This document shows positions 8,541 to 15,884 of a DNA stretch of 45,571 nucleotides, in pieces. Position 1 is the stretch's first letter; each line of letters starts with the position of its first letter. Source of the DNA: Ignavibacteria bacterium (GTDB lineage Bacteria; Bacteroidota; Ignavibacteria; Kapaibacteriales; UBA2268); contig JAERMQ010000023.1 in NCBI GenBank assembly GCA_016844745.1, positions 15,992-61,562 of the forward strand, given 5' to 3'. The notes beneath the pieces are model-generated. The model saw nothing but the letters and a program-made list of their open reading frames with translations. It made no database searches and was not told the DNA's origin. The position numbers were made by a program, and so were the translations under genes.

Positions 8541-8572
8541 CAAAATTACTATTTTCTTTTGTTCTGTGCAAA
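8541..8572 (-). promoter_or_regulatory. Bacteroidota-type promoter of ribosomal operon
   Basis: On the minus strand, TTTG (plus-strand caaa at 8569-8572) is followed, 20 bases after its TTG, by TAATTTTG (plus-strand caaaatta 8541-8548). This matches the -33 TTTG / -7 TAnnTTTG pattern of Bacteroidota housekeeping sigma factor. The expected transcript start is near 8534, about 33 bases before the ATG at 8501. Confidence 0.65.
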
Positions 8573-8686
8573 TATTTTTTATATGTCATTAAGCTGGGTA
8601 TGTTTTTTTGTAAAATTTTGCAACTTTTAACGACTTCATTTGTTTATAATATGAAAATGTGATAATATTGAATGTCAAAAAAATAA

Positions 8687-9916
8687 ATGGTTATGACAAT
8701 GAAAAAAATAACTTTTTTAATTTTCTCGATTTGCCTGTTATTCATGGCTTCATGCCAAAAAGATAACAACCCAATAAAACCTGAACCGACACGCGAACTG
8801 ACACAATCAGAGCTACAGCTACTTACTACTAATAATCGTTTTGCGTTTAAATTATTCCGGGAAGTGAGTAATGAAGAACCCGGCAAGAATCTCTTCATAT
8901 CACCATTCAGCGTGTCAGTCGCTTTAGGAATGGCAAATAACGGCGCTGCTTCAACAACACGAGATGCCTTTATCCGGGTACTCGAACAGCAGGGAATGAA
9001 TATTGAAGAAATTAATAAGTCATATCAGGGTTTGCAGGATGTATTGCCAATACTCGACCCCAATGTTCGTTTCGATATAGCTAATTCCTGTTGGTATAAA
9101 TTAGGCTATTCATTCGAGCAGAGTTTTTTTGATATTTGTGCTCAGTACTTCTATTCATCGGTAACAGGGCTGGATTTCGGCAATCCGGAGTCGGTCAAAA
9201 TCATCAATAAATGGGTAAGTGATAAAACTGCCGGCAAAATTCCTGAAGTAATAGATCAAATCAATGCAAACAGTGTTCTTTTCCTTATCAATGCTTTATA
9301 TTTCAAAGCATCCTGGACTGTTGAATTCGATAAGAAAAAAACTTTTACGGGAGGCTTTAAAAAAGTAGATAATTCGACGGTTTCATGCTCGATGATGTTC
9401 CGTGATGATTCGCTGATGAGCTTAGAAACATCGGAATTCGACGCCGTCGAGCTGCCTTATGGCAATGGCGCTTATTCAATGATTCTTTTCTTACCGAAAC
9501 AGAACGTTAGTATGAATCAATTTATCCAATCAATGAACGAAACTAACTGGAGCAGTTGGCTATCGGGATTTAAGCTTAACCGGGTTCAATTAATGATGCC
9601 CAAATTTAAGTTCGAATATGATATTTCTTTAAAACCGGCTTTGATGGCTATGGGATTAGGTATTGCCTTCGATGGAGGTGCCGATTTCAGCAATCTTTGT
9701 AAAAGTGGCTTATTCATTGGTGATGTCATCCATAAAACCTTTGTTGATGTAGCCGAACAGGGTACGGAAGCTGCAGCAGTTACTGTTATAGATTTCAGGG
9801 ATTCGCTTCCCGATAAGCTTTATATATATTTAAACAGGCCTTTCGTTTTTGTTATGAAAGAAAGGATTTCCAATACAATTGAGTTTATGGGAAGGGTGAT
9901 GGAACCTAAGTATTGA
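8687..9916 (+). CDS. Serpin-family lipoprotein protease inhibitor
   Basis: 409 residues. A lipoprotein signal peptide with lipobox LFMASC (about residues 18-23) implies lipid anchoring in the cell envelope. The rest is a full serpin fold: NLFISPFSVSVALGMANNGA near the N-terminus and the C-terminal RPFVFVMKE...IEFMGRV. The reactive-loop hinge EQGTEAAAVT has the small residues expected of inhibitory serpins. The scissile bond must lie in or near the following FRDSLPD, but P1 cannot be set by eye. It would trap serine or cysteine proteases, from the host, competitors or self. In-frame ATGs at 8693 and 8699 are alternative starts (MKK at 8699 is attractive); no clear ribosome-binding site is seen. 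Confidence 0.92.
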   Translation: MVMTMKKITFLIFSICLLFMASCQKDNNPIKPEPTRELTQSELQLLTTNNRFAFKLFREVSNEEPGKNLFISPFSVSVALGMANNGAASTTRDAFIRVLEQQGMNIEEINKSYQGLQDVLPILDPNVRFDIANSCWYKLGYSFEQSFFDICAQYFYSSVTGLDFGNPESVKIINKWVSDKTAGKIPEVIDQINANSVLFLINALYFKASWTVEFDKKKTFTGGFKKVDNSTVSCSMMFRDDSLMSLETSEFDAVELPYGNGAYSMILFLPKQNVSMNQFIQSMNETNWSSWLSGFKLNRVQLMMPKFKFEYDISLKPALMAMGLGIAFDGGADFSNLCKSGLFIGDVIHKTFVDVAEQGTEAAAVTVIDFRDSLPDKLYIYLNRPFVFVMKERISNTIEFMGRVMEPKY

Positions 9917-10251
9917 CAATTACGAATTACGAATTACGAAATTGGCATAATTGAAAATACATTTAAAATTGAACAACATTCTTTCTTATAAGAGAGGTCA
10001 TTTAAGAACTCTGTAATTTTATATTATTCGAAAGCTCTAAGAAATAAAAAGCCCGGCGGTTATTTAATCACGGGCTTTTTTATTGAATCAACTTGTCTGT
10101 TATTTAGTTTTTCCTAAAATTTCTTTAGATTTGTATAATTATATGATTGGGTATTCGTTAATATTATATTGAAAAATATGGAAATAATTGATATAAGAAA
10201 ATGAATTTTTTAGTTCGGAATACAATTATCAATTAATTTTAAGGCTGGATT
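9917..10251. other. Intergenic region with octamer repeat
   Basis: Holds three tandem copies of aattacga (9919-9942) immediately after the serpin stop and a terminator at 10047-10083. The remainder is AT-rich, with no gene and no clear promoter. Confidence 0.5.
10047..10083 (+). terminator. Rho-independent terminator
   Basis: Stem aaaagcccg / cgggctttt with a 17-base loop and a run of T. It separates the serpin gene from the cytochrome locus downstream. Confidence 0.85.
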
Positions 10252-11547
10252 ATGAAGAAACTTTTTCTCATTCTATACATAACTTTTTTAATACTTTCTG
10301 CAAATGAAACTTATGCACTGCCGGTTTTTGCACGAAAATATAAAACAAGCTGTGCTACATGCCACGTTGCAGTTACCAAAAGAAATGCTTTCGGAGAGGC
10401 ATTCCGGCGCAATGGATACTTCATGCCCGAACGGGATGCACAATTGATTAAGGAGCCACCATTGAGACTTGGCGCTGAAGCCTGGAAGGAATTATGGCCC
10501 GATGCAATTTGGCCCAGTACATTGCCGGGTAATTTTCCAGTTGCAGCCTGTGTCCGCATGAAACTGGAATACATCACTGAAAAGCCACAAACCGGAAGCC
10601 AATTCGGGTTTTCACTGCCATCAGGTTATTCAATATTTTATGCCGGTGGATTTGGAGAGAATATAGGATTTTTAGGTGCTTTAACCCAGAATGGTTTAGG
10701 GAGATTCTACTTTCGTATTAATGATATTATTGGCGGGCAGCATAATGTAAACCTGAAATTCGGTCTTATGGAGCCGGGAATTACAGACGGGTTTACGGTC
10801 AACCAACATATTATTTTAGAAGATAATGGAATCTGGAATTATTCTGCCCACGGAGGGTTTTCTGCTTATAATACCCGACCTGCAATTGAATTGACCGGTA
10901 TATTAGGACACTACCTTCAATATTGTGCAGGAATAGCTAACGGGGAGGCTGGTTTTTTAAAGAAACCATTCGATAACAAGCATGGATATGGTAGAATTGC
11001 ATATAAATTATTCGGTTACGGTATGGATGGCTCAGGAATTCTCGAAGATACTACTAACATGGATTATTGGACAGATAACTCTCTAACATTAGGTTTTTTT
11101 GGATATTTTGGAAATACAACTAAAACAGATACATCAAATAAGAACTATAATAATGAATTTAACCGTTTTGGATTTGATGCCAGATTAAAACTCGGTAATG
11201 CCGATATTCTAGGAGGGGCAATATTCGGTAAGGATAAAAACCCAGACAATACTCCGAATTCACTTTCGAGTTTATGTTATTTTGTTGGTTGCGATTATAT
11301 ATTTTATCCCTGGCTGCTTGCTGCTGTAAGATTCGAGAATGGTTTATCTGGTTTCGATAAAAAAGATGATGAAAATTACTATAAATTTATTCCGAATATC
11401 ACAATATTATACAGACAAAATATCCGAATTTCTTTGGAAGGATTGTTTGAAATAAAAGGGGATTTGACAGACGGTGAAAGGACTATTCAAGGTGATACAA
11501 AACAAGCATTCAAGCGCTTTTGGTTTAATTGGTTCGTCGCATTTTAA
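10252..11547 (+). CDS. Exported monoheme cytochrome with probable outer-membrane barrel
   Basis: 431 residues. A Sec signal peptide (about 1-22) is followed by a single heme c site CATCH (34-38). The remaining ~370 residues are rich in alternating aromatic/polar strands and Gly (IFYAGGFGENIGFLGALTQ, RFYFRINDI) and end in Phe (FWFNWFVAF). This suggests an outer-membrane beta-barrel with a heme domain at its N-terminus. The exact family was not identified. It is followed with a 56-base overlap by a cupredoxin gene and then a sensor kinase, so it probably belongs to a redox or metal-linked electron transfer locus. The barrel assignment is inference from composition. Confidence 0.6.
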   Translation: MKKLFLILYITFLILSANETYALPVFARKYKTSCATCHVAVTKRNAFGEAFRRNGYFMPERDAQLIKEPPLRLGAEAWKELWPDAIWPSTLPGNFPVAACVRMKLEYITEKPQTGSQFGFSLPSGYSIFYAGGFGENIGFLGALTQNGLGRFYFRINDIIGGQHNVNLKFGLMEPGITDGFTVNQHIILEDNGIWNYSAHGGFSAYNTRPAIELTGILGHYLQYCAGIANGEAGFLKKPFDNKHGYGRIAYKLFGYGMDGSGILEDTTNMDYWTDNSLTLGFFGYFGNTTKTDTSNKNYNNEFNRFGFDARLKLGNADILGGAIFGKDKNPDNTPNSLSSLCYFVGCDYIFYPWLLAAVRFENGLSGFDKKDDENYYKFIPNITILYRQNIRISLEGLFEIKGDLTDGERTIQGDTKQAFKRFWFNWFVAF

Positions 11548-12139
11548 ATTTATTAGAAAGAATATTGCTAAGTTTTTTCTATTTTTAGGAATTCTCTTAG
11601 TTTATCAATCAGCCTATTCAACCTCAATCAAGGGGAAGATTCGAACTAAATATGAACCACTTAATGAAGCGGTAGTTTACATAGAGAAAATAGAAGGGAA
11701 AACATTTTCACCACCTGAGAAACCGGTAATTATGGACCAAATTGATTTAACTTTCATTCCACATGTTTTACCGATACTTGTTGGAACAACGGTTATCTTT
11801 CCAAATAGTGATGATACACGGCACAGTGTATTTTCAGCAAGTAAAACCAATAAATTCGATTTCGGTTCTTATGCACAGGGATTAAAAAAGAAAATGACAT
11901 TTGTTCAGCCGGGTGTAGTGCCGCTTCTATGCCATGTACATCCTGAAATGTCGGCATTTATAGTTGTTGTTGAAACGCCATTTTTTTCCATAACTGATGA
12001 AGAAGGCTCTTTTCAAATTAAAAACGTACCACCGGGTAAATATAAACTAACTGTCTGGCATGAATGGGCAAAAACCAAAACCCAGCAAATAACTGTATTA
12101 GAGCATCAGGATTTATCGGTCAATTTTATTTTGGATTAA
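11492..12139 (+). CDS. Exported cupredoxin (plastocyanin-like) protein
   Basis: About 215 residues. An N-terminal hydrophobic export segment (FFLFLGILLVYQSAYS) is followed by a cupredoxin domain with the type-1 copper set: His in DDTRHSVFSAS and Cys-His-Met in LLCHVHPEM. A C-terminal carboxypeptidase-regulatory-like beta domain follows (FQIKNVPPGKYKLTVWHEWAK). It is a likely periplasmic electron carrier or copper-binding partner of the cytochrome encoded just before it. No ATG precedes the signal segment. I chose GTG at 11492, which has AAAGGA 9 bases upstream, so the gene overlaps the preceding one by 56 bases. Another GTG at 11474 is possible. Confidence 0.8.
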   Translation: MIQNKHSSAFGLIGSSHFKFIRKNIAKFFLFLGILLVYQSAYSTSIKGKIRTKYEPLNEAVVYIEKIEGKTFSPPEKPVIMDQIDLTFIPHVLPILVGTTVIFPNSDDTRHSVFSASKTNKFDFGSYAQGLKKKMTFVQPGVVPLLCHVHPEMSAFIVVVETPFFSITDEEGSFQIKNVPPGKYKLTVWHEWAKTKTQQITVLEHQDLSVNFILD

Positions 12140-12154
12140 TATTTTAAACATTCG

Positions 12155-14485
12155 TTGACTGTGAAGAAGAGTATAACCCATAGAATTCTGCATCCGGGTA
12201 TCTTTGGAAGATTGAATCTGCTTTTCATTCAACTTTCAACAATACCTATTATCTTACTTAGTATTTATATTCTTCACGAGCAAACGCAAATCCTTCAAAA
12301 CGATGCTTTGCGGAGCGTGAAAAACCAGGTGAATGATATAAAATCAAAGACCTTATCAATGCTCATGCAGGTTAAACAACAAATGAATATTATCTCCAGG
12401 ACAACCGAAATTCAAAAATATATCAATAGCTTTTTACTAAATGAATCTCCTTTTCATTTAGCCCGGGAATTAACCATTGTTGAAAACGAATTTATCAACC
12501 TCCTTAAAGATAATAATCTTTATTTTAAAATTGAACTTTTGGATAAATCAGGCAGACGCAGATTAGCTGTTTTTTTTGATAGTACAAAAGTTTTTACAAT
12601 TCCTAAAAAAGAACTATCAAAAACGCCTTTATATTTCTATCTTCACGAGGTTGAGAATATGAAACATGGTGAGATTAAGCTCTCGCCTTCTGAAATAAAG
12701 GAACCAAGAACGAAAAAGAGAGTTCCTGCTATCGATTGCATAATGCCGATTTATGATGAAAATCACCAAAGGACTGCTATTCTTATTGCAAGTTTCCATG
12801 CTGAAGAGTTTTTCAAAAACTTTACATTATCCAACACTGATACTAATATTAAAGTTATAATGGTTAATGGCGAGGGATTTTATTTATATCATTCAATAAA
12901 GAAAAAAAATTGGAACAGGCTTCTTGCAGCGCGTCAGGAAGAAAATCTGCAGCATGATTATGATTCGACCGAAGCAAATAAAATATTAAAGCAGATGGGT
13001 GGTACGATTACCGAAGACCCAAAGCGTATAATCGAATTCTCAACAATTTTTTCCCAGAGCGATAGTCCAACAAACAGGTACATTGTTTTTACAGAAATTC
13101 CCAAAAGCGTGGTGTTTGCTTCGGTTAATAAGTTTCGTACTTTGATGATTACTATTTGCATCGTTGCTGCTTTTCTATCAATAATTACCGGTTTCTATAC
13201 TTCAAGACATTTTCTTCGACCAATCAAACGATTAGTTGAAGGGACGAAAATAATACGTGAAGGAAATCTTGATTATAAATTGGATGTTCAAACTCACGAT
13301 GAACTTCAGGATTTAACCGAAAGCTTCAACGAAATGGTTGTGCAATGGAAACAAAAGCGTGAATTGGAGCAGCAGCAAAGGCTCGAGGAGGATATAAAGG
13401 AGCGCAAGAAATACTTAGATAATATTATGGACAGTTCGCTCGATTTATTGATTACTCTTTCAGCCGAAGGAAATTTAAGTTTTGCAAATCGAAGATTGGA
13501 GGATGAGTTGGGATACAGGTTCCAGGATGTGAAAGGTATGCATTATTTATCCTTTTTCCCGGAAAACCAACATGCCTTCCTTACAGAAAAATTGGAGGAG
13601 GTCAGGAATTCGAACGGAGTGGTGTACGATACTCAACTCATCAAACGGGATGCTTCCGTTATCGATTGCTTAGTTTCTATTTCACCATTAAAGGGATTGA
13701 ATGAATACCTTGTTGTCATAAAGGATATAACACAGCGAAAGCAGGCAGAGCTGGCTATTCTGACCGCAAAGGAAAAAGCTGAGGAAGCAAATCAACTCAA
13801 GACAAATATTCTTGCAAATATGGGGCATGAATTACGCACTCCGATGATTGGTATTCTGGGTTTTTCGAAAATGCTTCATGATACAAAAGATGAGCAGGAA
13901 GTACTTGAAATAGGTCAAATGATATATCAAAGCAGTAAAAGGTTGATGGAAACTTTGAATCTTATTTTGGATTTATCAGAAATAGAATCTGGTGATTATA
14001 TTATCAAGAAGAATGAAGTTTATTTATGTGAGATAGCAGAGGCATCAATTGACAAATATAAAGATGATGCCTTACAAAAGGGTGTGGAAATTAAATTGAT
14101 TGCCGAATGTAATCCTGAAGAATACATTATCTTATCAGATTCTCAGGCATTGAGCAAGATATTCGGGAATATTATCGATAATGCAGTAAAATTTACAAAC
14201 GCAGGTTCCATCAATATTTTAATAAACTTAGATAAAATCCGCAAAAATGCGATTGTTGAAATCCGCGATACCGGTATCGGTATTGCCGAAGATATAATTG
14301 AATCGATTTTCGAACCTTTCCGGCAGGGCAGTGAAGGACTTTCGAGAACACATGAAGGGACAGGTTTAGGGCTTACTTTAACGAAGAAATATGTTGATTT
14401 GATTGGTGGTGAAATATCCGTTCAAAGCAGCTTTGGTAAAGGAACTTCCTTTTTTATAAAATTACCGGCAAATAATAAAAGCTAA
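12155..14485 (+). CDS. Membrane sensor histidine kinase, Cache-HAMP-PAS
   Basis: 776 residues. TM1 (about 20-44), a large extracytoplasmic region resembling a double Cache sensor (about 45-325), TM2 (about 327-347), HAMP (RPIKRLVEGTKIIREGNLDY), coiled coil, a PAS domain (about 425-530), HisKA with MGHELRTP (His ~558), and HATPase with N box NIIDNAVKF, DTGIGIA and GTGLGL. The kinase autophosphorylates the H-box His and must pass phosphate to a response regulator, which is not encoded nearby. Its place directly after the cytochrome and cupredoxin genes (15-base gap) suggests it senses or controls the same redox or metal function. The start is TTG at 12155; a GTG at 12161 is an alternative. Confidence 0.9.
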   Translation: MTVKKSITHRILHPGIFGRLNLLFIQLSTIPIILLSIYILHEQTQILQNDALRSVKNQVNDIKSKTLSMLMQVKQQMNIISRTTEIQKYINSFLLNESPFHLARELTIVENEFINLLKDNNLYFKIELLDKSGRRRLAVFFDSTKVFTIPKKELSKTPLYFYLHEVENMKHGEIKLSPSEIKEPRTKKRVPAIDCIMPIYDENHQRTAILIASFHAEEFFKNFTLSNTDTNIKVIMVNGEGFYLYHSIKKKNWNRLLAARQEENLQHDYDSTEANKILKQMGGTITEDPKRIIEFSTIFSQSDSPTNRYIVFTEIPKSVVFASVNKFRTLMITICIVAAFLSIITGFYTSRHFLRPIKRLVEGTKIIREGNLDYKLDVQTHDELQDLTESFNEMVVQWKQKRELEQQQRLEEDIKERKKYLDNIMDSSLDLLITLSAEGNLSFANRRLEDELGYRFQDVKGMHYLSFFPENQHAFLTEKLEEVRNSNGVVYDTQLIKRDASVIDCLVSISPLKGLNEYLVVIKDITQRKQAELAILTAKEKAEEANQLKTNILANMGHELRTPMIGILGFSKMLHDTKDEQEVLEIGQMIYQSSKRLMETLNLILDLSEIESGDYIIKKNEVYLCEIAEASIDKYKDDALQKGVEIKLIAECNPEEYIILSDSQALSKIFGNIIDNAVKFTNAGSINILINLDKIRKNAIVEIRDTGIGIAEDIIESIFEPFRQGSEGLSRTHEGTGLGLTLTKKYVDLIGGEISVQSSFGKGTSFFIKLPANNKS

Positions 14486-14535
14486 ACTCAAATTTTGTAT
14501 TAAGAAAAAAATAAATTATTGATTTTAATTGAGAT

Positions 14536-14614
14536 AAAGAAACCCCCTAACCCCCTTTGAAAAAGGGGGAATATTAGATTCCCCCTTTTTTAAAGGGGGT
14601 TAGGGGGTTTTTCT
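14536..14614. repeat. Palindromic element, CCCCCTAACCCCC family, copy 1
   Basis: Long inverted repeat: aagaaaccccctaacccccttt... pairs with ...aaagggggttagggggtttttctt around a short centre. A close copy lies at 26467-26547. It ends 19 bases before the MeaB start, so it lies in that gene's leader. Confidence 0.9.
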
Positions 14615-14632
14615 TGTGATTTAAAGTTTTTA

Positions 14633-15649
14633 TTGGGTATATTTTTGAAAAAGCAGAATAAAATAACTAAGGAATTTATTGAAAGAATTAAGTCCGGTGA
14701 CCGTGCAGCGCTCGCTCAGGCGATAACACTTTTAGAAAGTAATGCTCCGAATCACTCTGACTTGGGGTCGGAATTAATAAGAAATATATCACCTCCTCCG
14801 GAACATTCTATTCGAATTGGCATTACTGGCTTGCCGGGTGCAGGTAAAAGCACATTTATTGACTCATTCGGTGTTTTCCTTTGTGATAGAGCTCACCGTG
14901 TTGCAGTACTTGCTGTTGACCCAAGCAGCCCGGTATCAAAAGGTTCTATCTTAGGCGATAAAACAAGAATGGAAAAGCTTTCAAAAAATTCAATGGCATT
15001 TATCCGGCCATCTCCGTCCGGTACAAATACAGGCGGAGTAACAAAAAAAACACGTGAATCAATTTTATTGTGTGAAGCGGCAGGTTTCGATAGAATTATA
15101 ATTGAGACTATCGGTGTTGGTCAAAGTGAAACGGCTGTACAGTCGATGGTGGATTTTTTCCTGTTGATACTGCTTCCAGGCGCTGGTGATGAGCTTCAGG
15201 GAATAAAAAAAGGTTCCGTCGAGTTAGCCGATGCAATTATCATTAACAAAGCTGATGCGGATTCCGAGAGGCTCGCTAAGATTACCCAAAATCAATATCA
15301 AAATGCGATTCATTTAATTCATCCTTCGGAAAAGGACTGGAGTGTACCTGTGTTAACCTGCTCGGCTACCGAAGGCAAGGGAATTCACGAGGTTAATGAT
15401 ATAATAAATAAATTTATTGAACAGGTAAAAGCAAGCGGAAAATTCGAAGAAAACCGGCGTAAACAGCTTTTAGACTGGATGTATTCAATGATTGAAGACA
15501 ATTTGAAAAGGGAATTCTATCAAAATAAAGAAATCATTTCACAAATCCCAAAATTGGAAAATGAAATTCTTTTGGGTCATATTACTCCTGAAGCGGCTGC
15601 AGCAGAACTTTTAAAGAGATTTCTTCAAAGTTCGATTGTAAAGTCATGA
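14633..15649 (+). CDS. MeaB/ArgK-family GTPase, methylmalonyl-CoA mutase chaperone
   Basis: 338 residues. G3E-type P-loop GTPase that loads and protects adenosylcobalamin in methylmalonyl-CoA or related acyl-CoA mutases. The Walker A motif GLPGAGKST is near residues 66-74; DPSSPVSKGSILGDKTRM, ETIGVGQSE (switch region) and INKAD (guanine specificity) are all present. The C-terminal dimerisation arm is kept. Mutase subunit genes normally sit next door but are absent from this window, so the partner enzyme must be encoded elsewhere. The start TTG at 14633 has no strong ribosome-binding site because a palindromic repeat fills the leader. Confidence 0.92.
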   Translation: MGIFLKKQNKITKEFIERIKSGDRAALAQAITLLESNAPNHSDLGSELIRNISPPPEHSIRIGITGLPGAGKSTFIDSFGVFLCDRAHRVAVLAVDPSSPVSKGSILGDKTRMEKLSKNSMAFIRPSPSGTNTGGVTKKTRESILLCEAAGFDRIIIETIGVGQSETAVQSMVDFFLLILLPGAGDELQGIKKGSVELADAIIINKADADSERLAKITQNQYQNAIHLIHPSEKDWSVPVLTCSATEGKGIHEVNDIINKFIEQVKASGKFEENRRKQLLDWMYSMIEDNLKREFYQNKEIISQIPKLENEILLGHITPEAAAAELLKRFLQSSIVKS

Positions 15650-15686
15650 AAGTAGGAACCCTTCAACCGCTCTTATACTTAGGGGG

Positions 15687-15787
15687 GGTTCTAAAAATTC
15701 AATTTTGTCATTCCCGCGAAAGCGGGAATCCACTCCCAGAGCGGCTTTATGGATTCCCGCTTTCGCCGGAATGACAATTTTTAGAAC
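15687..15787. repeat. REP-like palindrome (TTCCCGCGAAAGCGGGAA)
   Basis: gttctaaaaatt...tgtcattcccgcgaaagcgggaatcc pairs with ggattcccgctttcgccggaatgaca...aatttttagaac, forming a long imperfect hairpin with an inner hairpin in the left arm. It follows the MeaB stop. The apparent reading frame across it (PRKREST...) is an artefact of the repeat. Confidence 0.9.
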
Positions 15788-15802
15788 CTTCCTTAGTTGT
15801 AT

Positions 15803-15864
15803 TCAAACAGAAAAGGATGTCTGTTCTACTGTTTTTGGTAGAACAGACATCCTTGTCTGTTTGA
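15803..15864. repeat. Palindrome GGATGTCTGTTCTAC
   Basis: caaacag-aaaa-ggatgtctgttctac, loop, then gtagaacagacatcc-tt-gtctgtttg. A near-perfect hairpin between convergent genes; it may end transcription from both sides. Confidence 0.85.
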
Positions 15865-15884
15865 ACGAAACCTGGTATTATATA

